This document shows positions 14,912 through 21,517 of a stretch of 24,665 bases of DNA, piece after piece (positions within the stretch are counted from its first letter, which is position 1; the number at the start of each line of letters is the position of its first letter). The DNA comes from an uncultured Eubacteriales bacterium (lineage in GTDB: Bacteria; Bacillota; Clostridia; Oscillospirales; QAKW01), in the NCBI GenBank assembly GCA_902492505.1, contig CABULU010000027.1, positions 1 through 24,665 on the forward strand, given 5' to 3'. The position numbers and the translations under genes were made by a program. Below the pieces are notes generated by a model, which saw only the letters and a program-made list of their open reading frames with translations, had not been told where the DNA came from and made no database searches.

Positions 14912-16462
14912 TCATGCGCTCCTTTCCTCAATTTTCTCGGTGAGCGTCAGTCCGCCGGCGAGGCAGAAGCGCAGCGTATTCCTGCCGATTACGGTAATAC
15001 TCTCCACGATTTGTCCGAACAAGTCCGTGTCGAAGCTGTCCGTTGGAACGTATTCGGCAATGGTTTCGTTTAATTCTTTCAGAGACTCGATGATTTCGTC
15101 ATCCTCATCCTCTGTCAAGATGCGGCGGCGCTCTGACCGGAGTTCACTGACCTTCCGGTCAAGCTCGCCTGATCTGGAGGCATACTCGGCATGATTGAGA
15201 ATGCCGTTTTTGTAAAGCTGGGCAACCACAAGGCTCTGCGCATTGACATCAGCGATTTGGCGATTGAGCTGATACACCTGTTCGCCGCTTGTACTGGTTC
15301 GGCTCTGCAGCTTTTCAAGCTGCCTGATTAAATCGCCCAGCAGTTCTTCTCGGTTTTGCGCGAGCTTATCGCTCATCTGTATGAACGCGGACATCACGGC
15401 GTCCTCCCGGACTCTGTCACCGGCGCACTCTGTTCTGCCCGCCGCTTTGTATGAGCAGAGCCAATATGCTGTTCCGTTCACTACCTGCCTGCGGTAATTG
15501 TGACCGCAGACCGGGCATTTCAGCATACCGCTGAATGGGTAACGGTTTTTCGGGACATGATTGCCTTTCGATTTGCTTTTTTGCAGTTCCTGCGCCGCCT
15601 CATAGGTTTCTCTGCTGACGATGGCGGGATTGCTGTTTTTCACATAATACTGTGCCTTTTCGCCTCGGTTTCTCTTTTTGGTAAAGGGCAGGCTTTCGGT
15701 GGTGTAGCTCTTTTGGAGCAGGCAGTCACCCATATACCTCTCGTTGTTGAGGATATAGTCAACGGTGAAGAGATGCCATGTTTTCTGACCGTACCGTTTC
15801 GGCACTCCGTCCGCATTGAGCTGGTTGGCAATGGCTTGCTTGCCGCAGCCCTGCAGGTAGAGATGAAAAATCCGGCGCACAACCTGCGCCTCCGCTTCAT
15901 TGATTTGAAGCTCGCCGTCTATGAGGTCGTACCCATAGGCGGCTCGGCAGCAGTTGAAATCGCCGGATTCCATTCTTTTTTGATAGCTCCACCGCATATT
16001 CTCGGATATGGTTTCCGATTCCCGCTGTGCGGCGATGCCGGGGAAGGTCATCATCAGTTCGAGGTCAATGGTGGCAGTATCGATGCCCTGCTCCTCGAAG
16101 TAGATGCTGACGCCCATTTCCTTTAACGCTCTTGTTGCCGCTAAAAATTCGGCGGTGTTTCGGGCGAATCGGGAGACGCTTTTTGTAATGATGCGGTCAA
16201 TTTTTCCTTTCTTACAGTCCCGAATCAAGCGGTTGAAATCATCCCGCTTGTCCATGCGTGTGCCGGTGATGCCTTCATCGGCATAAATGTCTACCAGCTC
16301 GTATTCGGGATGTTCTGCAACGTATTCTGTATAATGCTTGACCTGCGCTGCGAAAGAGTGAAGCTGATCTTCGGAATTGCTGGATACCCGTGTGTAGGGC
16401 GCTAATCGCAGGATTCGCTGTTCCTGTTTTCCGGCTGTCAGCTCGGTAATTGTTTTTCCCAT
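14912..16462 (-). CDS. Large serine recombinase (integrase), recombinase 2
   Basis: A 516-residue large serine recombinase. The resolvase domain has catalytic Ser27 (YTRVSS), DEGITGTRMDKRDDFNR and KSVSRFARN. The recombinase domain (AAYGYDLIDGELQINEAEAQVVRRIFHLYLQG...) follows, then a zinc ribbon (CPVCGHNYRR...WLCSYKAAGRTEC) and a C-terminal coiled coil (about 370-470) as in phage and ICE integrases. ATG has AAAGGAG 7-8 bases upstream. First gene of the recombinase triplet; the stop is two bases from the next start, so the genes are coupled. A small hairpin GCGGA-AAA-TCCGC lies just before its ribosome binding site. Confidence 0.93.
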   Translation of the reverse strand: MGKTITELTAGKQEQRILRLAPYTRVSSNSEDQLHSFAAQVKHYTEYVAEHPEYELVDIYADEGITGTRMDKRDDFNRLIRDCKKGKIDRIITKSVSRFARNTAEFLAATRALKEMGVSIYFEEQGIDTATIDLELMMTFPGIAAQRESETISENMRWSYQKRMESGDFNCCRAAYGYDLIDGELQINEAEAQVVRRIFHLYLQGCGKQAIANQLNADGVPKRYGQKTWHLFTVDYILNNERYMGDCLLQKSYTTESLPFTKKRNRGEKAQYYVKNSNPAIVSRETYEAAQELQKSKSKGNHVPKNRYPFSGMLKCPVCGHNYRRQVVNGTAYWLCSYKAAGRTECAGDRVREDAVMSAFIQMSDKLAQNREELLGDLIRQLEKLQSRTSTSGEQVYQLNRQIADVNAQSLVVAQLYKNGILNHAEYASRSGELDRKVSELRSERRRILTEDEDDEIIESLKELNETIAEYVPTDSFDTDLFGQIVESITVIGRNTLRFCLAGGLTLTEKIEERSA

Positions 16463-16569
16463 GCTGTTCTCCTTTCTGCGGATTTTCCGCTTTTCATATT
16501 ACCGCTTTCTCTGCGGCAACACGAAGGATACCACATGAGTTCGCATACATCCAGCGAGAATGGCGAGAA

Positions 16570-16737
16570 TTAAAGGAAAAGACATAACTTTTTTTGCGGA
16601 TCATAATGTTCCGTCTGCAACTGTACGATATTGTTGTATTCTTCTTCGGTAATCAGCTTCATGGACAGCAGAAGGCGAAGCATATTCAGCCCATAGGCAA
16701 GTGAGGCGTGGTCTTTGTCTGATAGATTTTTCATCAT
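16570..16737 (-). CDS. Tiny SHOCT-like protein coupled to mazF
   Basis: A 55-residue protein, MMKNLSDKDHASLAYGLNMLRLLLSMKLITEEEYNNIVQLQTEHY and a short tail. The segment LLLSMKLITEEEYNNI resembles the short C-terminal SHOCT-type helical hairpin (small protein or oligomerisation motif). The start ATG overlaps the mazF stop by 4 bases (ATGA) and has GGAGGT 6 bases upstream inside mazF, so translation is coupled. No MazE-like antitoxin is found upstream of mazF, so this could be the antitoxin or merely an operon partner; no evidence decides it. Confidence 0.65.
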   Translation of the reverse strand: MMKNLSDKDHASLAYGLNMLRLLLSMKLITEEEYNNIVQLQTEHYDPQKKLCLFL

Positions 16738-17093
16738 AACAGCACCTCCATGCATTTGACACCGAGGCTGGTGATGAGAGCGTGATCAACTTTTCCCATT
16801 GTATCCTTATTCAGTTTACCGGCATAATCGCCAAGCCTTGTTTTATCTATAGTCCGAAGTTGTTCCAGTAGGACGATGGACGATGTTTTCAGTCCATCGA
16901 TGGTAATCTTAACATGGGTGGGAAGCCCCGCTTTTTCTCTTTTACTTGTAACGGCCGCCACAATAGTGGTGGGGCTATATTGATTGCCCTTGTCGTTTTG
17001 CAGCACAAGGACGGGACGGAAACCGCCCTGCTCGCTTCCAATAATAGGCGATAGATCGGCGTAATATATCTCGCCGCGTTTTACCTGTTTCAT
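16734..17093 (-). CDS. MazF/PemK-family endoribonuclease toxin
   Basis: A 119-residue PemK/MazF-fold protein. The N-terminal RRGEIYY-type strand reads VKRGEIYYADLSPIIGSEQGGFRPVLVLQND, with the family GxxRPVLV motif and catalytic Arg. TTIVAAVTSK is the next core strand with its Thr/Ser, and LLEQLRTIDKTRL the conserved helix. Family members cut mRNA at short sequence motifs in the cytoplasm. GGAGG lies 7 bases before ATG. It overlaps the tiny downstream ORF by 4 bases and lies beyond a GC-rich terminator hairpin, so it probably has its own start of transcription. It may stabilise the mobile element. Confidence 0.9.
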   Translation of the reverse strand: MKQVKRGEIYYADLSPIIGSEQGGFRPVLVLQNDKGNQYSPTTIVAAVTSKREKAGLPTHVKITIDGLKTSSIVLLEQLRTIDKTRLGDYAGKLNKDTMGKVDHALITSLGVKCMEVLL

Positions 17094-17533
17094 CTGTGTT
17101 CCTCCGTATATTAAGTAAAAACGGCCGCCTGTCGTGTTTTGGGCAGGCGGCCGCTGTATTATTTTGTATCAATCGTTTTGCGTGTCTATCCGATATTTGA
17201 ACCACGCCGTCCCTCGGATATACGGGAACACACCCACCGGTCATGCATTTGACCTCATTGGAATCTCACCACCCCCAGGATCGCTGCGGGACGCCCTCCT
17301 TTGCTGCGACGGTTTTATCACGCTCGGCTTTAGGACTGGACGCAAGTACCTTTAATGCCTCTGCCTGTTATCGCCTTCGCGGTGGGTGCGCCACAGCGTC
17401 TGAGTATTATCTCATATGGCTTGCCGGTTTTGCCAGCAGCAGAGGGGAAGTAATGGGTATGCTGTGCTATTCTGTTGTCAAGGAACAAAGGAGAGATTTT
17501 TCTCCCTCACTATTCCTCCACAACACGAAAAGG
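17094..17533. other. Gene-free segment with several inverted repeats, possible minus-strand RNA
   Basis: No convincing ORF in 440 bases. It contains GGTCA-TGCATT-TGACC (17239-17254), TATCCGA (17187-17193) / TCGGATA (17214-17220), GGAGA/TCTCC near 17490-17506, and the strong terminator-like hairpin at 17122-17153 at its left end. A minus-strand TTGACA occurs at 17481-17476, but no -10 box at the right distance is evident. A structured leader or small RNA read leftwards is plausible, not shown. Confidence 0.35.
17116..17153 (-). terminator. GC-rich intrinsic terminator upstream of mazF
   Basis: 10-bp stem CGGCCGCCTG (17122-17131) / CAGGCGGCCG (17144-17153), followed on the minus strand by TTTTT (17121-17117). 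It lies 23 bases before the mazF start, so it ends upstream transcription or acts as an attenuator. Confidence 0.75.
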
Positions 17534-18100
17534 CTAAAACGAAACGCCCTCAAAAAAATTTTTTACGAATTTCTCAAACTGCCGCTTGTATTTGCGGATA
17601 ACTTGCTCGGATACGCCGTACTTTTTTGCCATTGCCGCTGTGCAGGATTTCTTTTTTCCGGCGAGATAATACGCCAGCAGATCCGCAGCCCATGGTTTCC
17701 ACGCAAAAAGCTGCTTTTTCAGCTCGTCCATGATCATTTCACTGATTACGGCGGCTTCCATATCTTCCGCACTACGCAGGCACTCCAAAAGTGTAATGTC
17801 ATTGGTTTCGTTCAAAACGGCGTTCAGTGATAAAAACTGATATTCCTTTCCTGCCTTACGGCTGCGCTCCGTTATGGAATGCCGGCTGTTCCATTTTTTG
17901 TACTCAGCGTAAGATACCTCTATGATCATCCGGTCAATCTCTTTGCCGTCCTCAATGCAGTCGGCAATAAAATACCGGCGATGCTCGGTGGGAAGATAGC
18001 GGTTGGCGTTTACAGCGGCAAGCCATTCCGCTGCGGTGACTGCGCAGAGTGCCGCCTTGCCGTCCTTTTGCGGTTTGTTGATTAAATATGTGTTTTTCAA
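17534..18100 (-). CDS. Sigma factor-like HTH protein of the mobile element
   Basis: A 188-residue protein. The C-terminal half (WAADLLAYYLAGKKKSCTAAMAKKYGVSEQVIRKYKRQFEKFVKNFF) is a helix-turn-helix like region 4 of sigma-70 type factors. The middle contains a KWNSRHSITERSRKAGKEYQFLSLNAVL stretch typical of element-borne sigma-like proteins. The N-terminus (INKPQKDGKAALCAVTAAEWLAAVNANRYLPTEHRRYFIADC) is a small separate domain. Start is TTG 18100; its ribosome binding site AAAGGA lies inside the 3' arm of a hairpin. Could control conjugation or excision genes. Family recognised from similar ICE proteins; function inferred. Confidence 0.65.
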   Translation of the reverse strand: MKNTYLINKPQKDGKAALCAVTAAEWLAAVNANRYLPTEHRRYFIADCIEDGKEIDRMIIEVSYAEYKKWNSRHSITERSRKAGKEYQFLSLNAVLNETNDITLLECLRSAEDMEAAVISEMIMDELKKQLFAWKPWAADLLAYYLAGKKKSCTAAMAKKYGVSEQVIRKYKRQFEKFVKNFFEGVSF

Positions 18101-18105
18101 AACAA

Positions 18106-18136
18106 AGTCCTTTCCCGAACAAGCCGGGGAAGGACT
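18106..18136 (-). promoter_or_regulatory. Hairpin sequestering the ribosome binding site of the sigma-like gene
   Basis: Minus-strand stem AGTCCTT (18136-18130) / AAGGACT (18112-18106), extended inside by C-run/G-run pairing. The 3' arm contains AAAGGA, the only ribosome binding site before TTG 18100. Confidence 0.55.
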
Positions 18137-18162
18137 CCGTTTTACCGTGCGAGTATCCGAGC

Positions 18163-18230
18163 AAACAAAAAAGCGCCGTGAAAATCAGATTGATACAATA
18201 TGCCCGTATCATTCTGACTCGCACGGCGCC
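18163..18230 (-). terminator. Long hairpin terminator with alternative pairing (attenuator-like)
   Basis: On the minus strand, GGCGCCGTGCGAGT (18230-18217) begins a hairpin whose lower stem is GCGCCGTG / CACGGCGC (18180-18173) and whose upper stem is CAGAATGATAC / GTATCAATCTG with one mismatch. TTTTTTG follows directly. The same 5' arm can instead pair with ACTCGCACGG (18154-18145). Upstream are a GACCG-GAAA-CGGTC hairpin (18253-18240) and CGAGCAA (18268-18262), able to pair with TTGCTCG (18164-18158). It ends the lexA-immA-zinc-ribbon transcript and precedes the sigma-like gene. Confidence 0.75.
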
Positions 18231-18285
18231 TGGCAGCCTGACCGTTTCCGGTCTTCTCCGCTTGCTCGAATAGAGTTTTATGGTT

Positions 18286-18534
18286 TTATTTTATTGTTGT
18301 TTTATACTTTCTGCGGCGGTGCCTGCGGAAATAGGCAAGATTCAGCACGGATACCGTTTTGCATTTCCGGCATCGGATAGTCAGATGCCCTGTGCAGTCG
18401 GAAAAAACCGTGCCTGCCTTATATCCGCATTCGGGATATTTCAGATCCCGTTCGATCAGGCTCTCCGCTTCCTTGCGGGACAATTCCGCTTTCATGCGTA
18501 TTTCCTCGTTAGCTCGGTAAGCATTAGGTTTCAT
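18286..18534 (-). CDS. Small zinc-ribbon-like protein with one Cys lost
   Basis: An 82-residue basic protein. The layout is a helical N-terminus (EIRMKAELSRKEAESLIERDLK), then a ribbon: YPECGYK (Cys36), DCTGH (Cys47), IRCRKCKTVSVLNL (Cys55, Cys58), and a very basic tail RRHRRRKYKTT. A CxxC knuckle would be expected at residues 33-36, but residue 33 is Tyr, so metal binding may be weakened. It resembles Com-type small zinc fingers on phages and ICEs. The start overlaps the ImmA gene stop by 4 bases (ATGA), so the two are co-translated. Confidence 0.7.
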   Translation of the reverse strand: MKPNAYRANEEIRMKAELSRKEAESLIERDLKYPECGYKAGTVFSDCTGHLTIRCRKCKTVSVLNLAYFRRHRRRKYKTTIK

Positions 18535-19250
18535 GAGGTGTTACCTTCCAACTGGAGTTCCTTTTCGATATATTCGGAAATGTCATGATGATTCAGCAGT
18601 CCGAGTCCACGCAGCCGGATCACGAGGGCTGTGTAAGACACCTCCAAAGCATCCGCCATCTTTTGCAGGATGACTTTCTCTCTTGGATGGAAGACGGTTT
18701 CCCCATTAACCGGCAGCCGTTTTCCGCCGTTGAACCTTTTCAGTGTTTCGTACATGACCGGCCTCGGCATCAGCAGGGAGGCAGAAAAGGTATTTGCCTG
18801 CCATTCGCTGATACTGTACATCTCCTGCATTTCCTGCAGCGAGTATGTCCGTTCCCTGTCATGGGTGCGGTGAAAACAGGCGGCGCTCTCCGGATTAATA
18901 CGCATGGATATCAGATGTCCGGCTTCGTGGCCGAGTGTGAACCGCCGGTGCGTGTGTTCTTCCGGACGGAGCAGATACCGGTCAAGCACAATGGTTTTGA
19001 ATGGGAATACCACGGAGAGAGCCTGTCCGTTCCGCTTTATTTTCAAAGGCGCTCGTCCGTCACCCGTAAATCCTATTTTATTGGGATCATTCTCGGCAAA
19101 GGTTTCGTATAATATGCGGCATTTCAAATAATTCTGCACGAAGCCATCGATATCCACGCTTTGCGGGATCGGTTCCTCTTGACCGAGGTGTTGACGAAGC
19201 ATCGCTTCGCACAGTTCTTCGATTTCTGCCTGTGAAATAAAGTTGATCAA
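18531..19250 (-). CDS. ImmA/IrrE family metallo-endopeptidase
   Basis: A 239-residue soluble zinc peptidase. The HExxH motif is LGHEAGHL (His108, Glu109, His112), and the third-ligand helix with conserved WQANTFSASLLMP follows at about residue 150, the hallmark of ImmA/IrrE (DUF955). ImmA proteins cleave a partner repressor to induce mobile elements. Here the adjacent upstream gene is a LexA-like repressor, a plausible substrate or parallel switch; XRE proteins of the element are alternatives. The C-terminus has a helical region ending LLNHHDISEYIEKELQLE. Start TTG 19250, with GGAGG 8 bases upstream; it follows lexA by 19 bases. Confidence 0.9.
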   Translation of the reverse strand: MINFISQAEIEELCEAMLRQHLGQEEPIPQSVDIDGFVQNYLKCRILYETFAENDPNKIGFTGDGRAPLKIKRNGQALSVVFPFKTIVLDRYLLRPEEHTHRRFTLGHEAGHLISMRINPESAACFHRTHDRERTYSLQEMQEMYSISEWQANTFSASLLMPRPVMYETLKRFNGGKRLPVNGETVFHPREKVILQKMADALEVSYTALVIRLRGLGLLNHHDISEYIEKELQLEGNTS

Positions 19251-19269
19251 TCAGTTTCCCTCCTTTTTG

Positions 19270-19872
19270 CTATGTAAGCTGCTTGATCACCTGCTGCGCC
19301 ACGCCCTGGACATAGCAGCGGTCGGTATAGATATCCTCCATGGTACTGTTTTCCGGGTGGAGCCGGATGCAGCCCTTTTCGTGGTCTATGTAAAAGCGCT
19401 TGAGGGTGGTTTCGTTATCCACCAGTGCAACGATGATGTCACCCTCGTCAGCGGTGTTCTGCTTTTTTATCACTACAAGGTCGCCCGGCTCAATACCAAC
19501 CTCCACCATGGAATATCCTCTGGCGCGCAGCAGAAAAAATTCTCCGCTGCCGAACAGCGCCGTGGGCAGTGCCACATACGCTTCAAAGTCTTCTTCCGCG
19601 TATTCCGGCTGTCCGCAGGAGATGCCGCCCAACACCGGGGTGAGGACAACCTCCGCATTCGCTTTCCGCGTCACGGAGGTTTCAGCAGTCTTGCCGTTGT
19701 AGGAGAGCAGCCCGCGCCTATCCATCTCCCAAAGGTAGCTGTGTACGGTGCTTTTCGCGTAGCCTACCTCTGCGGCAAGCTCGCCGATAGAAGGGGATCG
19801 GTAATGGGAAAAATAAAATTCCTCCACAGCGTTTTTGATCTGCTCCATTGTTTCTTCGCTTTTACAGCGCAT
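19270..19872 (-). CDS. LexA-like self-cleaving repressor (S24 peptidase)
   Basis: A 200-residue LexA-family protein. The winged HTH (YRSPSIGELAAEVGYAKSTVHSYLWEMDRRGLL) occupies residues 24-56. The cleavage loop is GGISCGQP: the scissile bond would be Cys86-Gly87 instead of Ala-Gly. Catalytic Ser120 lies in RGYSM (usually GDSM) and Lys157 in TLKRF. It should repress its own operon until RecA-activated cleavage. ATG 19872 has AAAGGAGGT 6 bases upstream; a longer frame to 19950 would run through the promoter and is rejected. Operon: lexA-like, ImmA, zinc ribbon. With its own SOS-like operator it is probably the element's damage-responsive switch rather than the host LexA. Confidence 0.9.
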   Translation of the reverse strand: MRCKSEETMEQIKNAVEEFYFSHYRSPSIGELAAEVGYAKSTVHSYLWEMDRRGLLSYNGKTAETSVTRKANAEVVLTPVLGGISCGQPEYAEEDFEAYVALPTALFGSGEFFLLRARGYSMVEVGIEPGDLVVIKKQNTADEGDIIVALVDNETTLKRFYIDHEKGCIRLHPENSTMEDIYTDRCYVQGVAQQVIKQLT

Positions 19873-19895
19873 GGCGGCACCTCCTTTTCTCATAT

Positions 19896-19912
19896 CCGAA
19901 CGAAGCGTTCGG
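19896..19912. promoter_or_regulatory. SOS-box-like dyad, putative LexA-like operator
   Basis: CCGAACG (19896-19902) - AAG - CGTTCGG (19906-19912), 7-bp perfect inverted repeat. It contains CGAAC-N5-GTTCG, one base wider than the CGAAC-N4-GTTCG box of Gram-positive LexA. It lies between the -10 box and the start codon. Confidence 0.65.
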
Positions 19913-19921
19913 GATAGGTAT

Positions 19922-19950
19922 ATTATACCGGTTTGTCCCATCCGCTTCAA
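19922..19950 (-). promoter_or_regulatory. Promoter of the lexA-like operon
   Basis: Minus strand TTGAAG (19950-19945), 17 bases, TATAAT (19927-19922). The start site falls at the SOS-like dyad. Confidence 0.8.
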
Positions 19951-19967
19951 TAGATTTTGGAAAAGTC

Positions 19968-20005
19968 AAATCGGGATGGGCGTTTCAGAACCCATCCCGA
20001 TTTTT
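19968..20005 (-). terminator. Intrinsic terminator after the WYL gene
   Basis: 13-bp perfect stem AAATCGGGATGGG (19968-19980) / CCCATCCCGATTT (19991-20003), loop of 10. T-rich on both sides, so possibly bidirectional. It insulates the WYL gene from the lexA-like promoter. Confidence 0.8.
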
Positions 20006-20012
20006 GCTCCTG

Positions 20013-20960
20013 CTATTTCGCTTGTTTTAAGGCAGCCTGCAGTCGCTGTGCGTACTCCCGTCTTACCGGTTCGGGCGACAGAATTTCGATCTGCCCGCCG
20101 TAGGTGAACACCCAAGCGTAAAAGGTAGGGCTGACCGATACCTGTACGCAGGCGGTGAAATGGCTGCTGTCATACCGTCCCGTCTGTACCTGCTCCCCGA
20201 AGCGGTCTACGATATCGTCCATGAGGCCATTTTCGCATTTCAGCTCCACGGTGCAGTCTGCACCGTCGTACATAGAGAAGACACGGCGGCAGTACTTGCC
20301 TATGTCATAGCCCTCCGGCCTTGGGCAGAAGGCGCTCTCTGACAGTTCCGGGCGGCACATCCGGTCCACCCGGAAGGTGACCACCTTGCCGTGGCTCTCG
20401 GAGTAGCCGCACACATAGTAGGCATCGCTGTTCCAAACCATATCGTAAGGAGAGAGGACATACATACGTCCGCCGTGCTTATACCGCTTTTTCTTCTGTG
20501 GGGTGTATTCGATATATTTGAACATGACGGTTTTCTGCTGCTGGATCGCCGTATGCAGGATGTCCACGGCATAATAGACAGCCTCGTTGACGGTCTTTGC
20601 CTTGCCGTCCACAAAGAGGCTGCGCCTGAGGCTCTCTCCCTGATGGGGGCTTGCAAGTCCCGTCACCTTACCGATCAGCTCGCGGCTCTTTTTGGGGGAG
20701 ATAAACCTTGCTGCCTGCACCGCGTCCACCAGCAGCTTCAGCTCGGCAAGCTCCAGATGCCTTGTCCCGATGAAGTATTCGTTCTGGCGGATACGGTTGC
20801 AGACCACATCAAAGCCGCTGTTTTGCAGCTCGGCAGCGTCCTCTGCCACCGTCTTGCGGGTAGTGGAGATGCCCAGGGAGGCGAGATATGCTATGATATC
20901 CGCCGTGGCTTGCGTACCATAAATTGATACAATGCACCCAAATTGCGTGAATGGGTGCAT
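20013..20960 (-). CDS. WYL-domain regulator, 5'-truncated
   Basis: WYL-type transcriptional regulator. The C-terminal part of a DeoR-like winged HTH is present (ATADIIAYLASLGISTTRKTVAEDAAELQNSGFDVV), then the WYL domain (VMFKYIEYTPQKKKRYKHGGRMYVLSPYDMVWNSDAYYVCGY) and the WCX region (C-terminal ~100 residues). Family proteins start some 25-30 residues earlier. Here recognisable homologous sequence begins near 20913, and upstream DNA is a hairpin plus a terminator of another unit. The long frame to TTG 21026 would translate that terminator, and ATG 20960 has no ribosome binding site, so no natural start is left. It is probably a pseudogene or poorly expressed. Confidence 0.75.
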   Translation of the reverse strand: MHPFTQFGCIVSIYGTQATADIIAYLASLGISTTRKTVAEDAAELQNSGFDVVCNRIRQNEYFIGTRHLELAELKLLVDAVQAARFISPKKSRELIGKVTGLASPHQGESLRRSLFVDGKAKTVNEAVYYAVDILHTAIQQQKTVMFKYIEYTPQKKKRYKHGGRMYVLSPYDMVWNSDAYYVCGYSESHGKVVTFRVDRMCRPELSESAFCPRPEGYDIGKYCRRVFSMYDGADCTVELKCENGLMDDIVDRFGEQVQTGRYDSSHFTACVQVSVSPTFYAWVFTYGGQIEILSPEPVRREYAQRLQAALKQAK

Positions 20961-20961
20961 T
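20931..20961. terminator. Hairpin at the truncated WYL gene junction
   Basis: 10-bp perfect inverted repeat AATGCACCCA (20931-20940) / TGGGTGCATT (20952-20961) at the border where WYL homology ends. No clear T-run on either side; it may be an element end rather than a terminator. Confidence 0.4.
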
Positions 20962-20990
20962 TCAAATTTACATATAAAGTTTTTGTTTTC

Positions 20991-21018
20991 GCTCCTGCGG
21001 TTAGCAGGGGCTTTTTTT
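20991..21018 (+). terminator. Orphan plus-strand intrinsic terminator
   Basis: Stem GCTCCTGC (20991-20998) / GCAGGGGC (21004-21011) with one G-T pair, loop GGTTA, then TTTTTTT. No plus-strand gene precedes it, so it is probably left over from a replaced gene, or ends an unseen small transcript. Confidence 0.65.
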
Positions 21019-21028
21019 AATGACAAAA

Positions 21029-21066
21029 GAAAAGCACATCTTTCCCAGTGTGGGAGCGATGTGCTT
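21029..21066 (-). terminator. Terminator of the 99-residue XRE gene
   Basis: AAGCACATC (21032-21040) / GATGTGCTT (21058-21066) with inner CCCA/TGGG stem; minus strand continues TTCTTTTG. The 3' end of the gene (stop 21068-21066) overlaps the hairpin. Confidence 0.75.
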
Positions 21067-21365
21067 CAAATAGCATCCATTAGTTCAAGAAGGATTTGCT
21101 TTTGCCTATCTGTCAGGGTACTCCATTTTGAAAAGAGTTTCTGTTGCTCTTCAGTCAATCGCGATTCTTCACCCTCGGCAAAGAACTGGGCCAGTGTGAT
21201 GCCAAATGCCCTGCATACTGCCTCCAAAGTTGGCAGCGTGGGTGCGTTATTCCTGTTGAACATATTTGTAACGGTGGAATGGGAAAGGTTTGCCTCCTTT
21301 GCCAGCCGATAGTCCGTCCAGTTCCGTTCCTCCATCAGTTCTCTGATTCGTTTCTGCGCATCCAT
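21066..21365 (-). CDS. XRE-family regulator with C-terminal helical tail
   Basis: A 99-residue protein. HTH_3 domain at residues 4-62: IRELMEERNWTDYRLAKEANLSHSTVTNMFNRNNAPTLPTLEAVCRAFGITLAQFF. A helical tail with LTEEQQKLFSKWSTLTDRQKQILLELMDAI follows, typical of XRE regulators of Clostridia. It diverges from the 81-residue gene; the 152-base intergenic region holds a perfect palindrome GGTAGCTACC (21428-21437) and TATAAT-like boxes, so it may control both. It lies in a small module between two broken genes. Confidence 0.85.
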   Translation of the reverse strand: MDAQKRIRELMEERNWTDYRLAKEANLSHSTVTNMFNRNNAPTLPTLEAVCRAFGITLAQFFAEGEESRLTEEQQKLFSKWSTLTDRQKQILLELMDAI

Positions 21366-21427
21366 ATCATCACCTACCTATCTGTATCTATTCTAAGTCC
21401 CAGAAAGGTGGTATAATAGTCACAATC

Positions 21428-21437
21428 GGTAGCTACC
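21428..21437. promoter_or_regulatory. Palindrome GGTAGCTACC in the divergent intergenic region
   Basis: Perfect 10-bp palindrome between the divergent XRE gene and 81-residue gene. TATAAT (21412-21417, either-strand usable as TATTAT) lies beside it. An 8-bp stem ATAGTATT (21466-21473) / AATACTAT (21486-21493) lies in the leader of the plus-strand gene. Operator role is inferred. Confidence 0.4.
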
Positions 21438-21517
21438 ATATTTCCTAAAAGGGGCTTATGCAGTTATAGTATTGTAGATGATGGAAATACTATTCATAAA
21501 AGACTGGAGGCAGGATA

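Noticed and set aside
16975..17244. 89-codon minus-strand frame overlapping the mazF 5' end
   Set aside because: Overlaps mazF in another frame, crosses the terminator hairpin and has no ribosome binding site or recognisable domain.
17243..17830. 195-codon plus-strand frame across the gene-free segment
   Set aside because: Its second half is antisense to the sigma-like gene, and no ribosome binding site or family resemblance is seen.
20961..21026. N-terminal extension of the WYL frame up to TTG 21026
   Set aside because: These codons are read from an intrinsic terminator and hairpin DNA, with no ribosome binding site.
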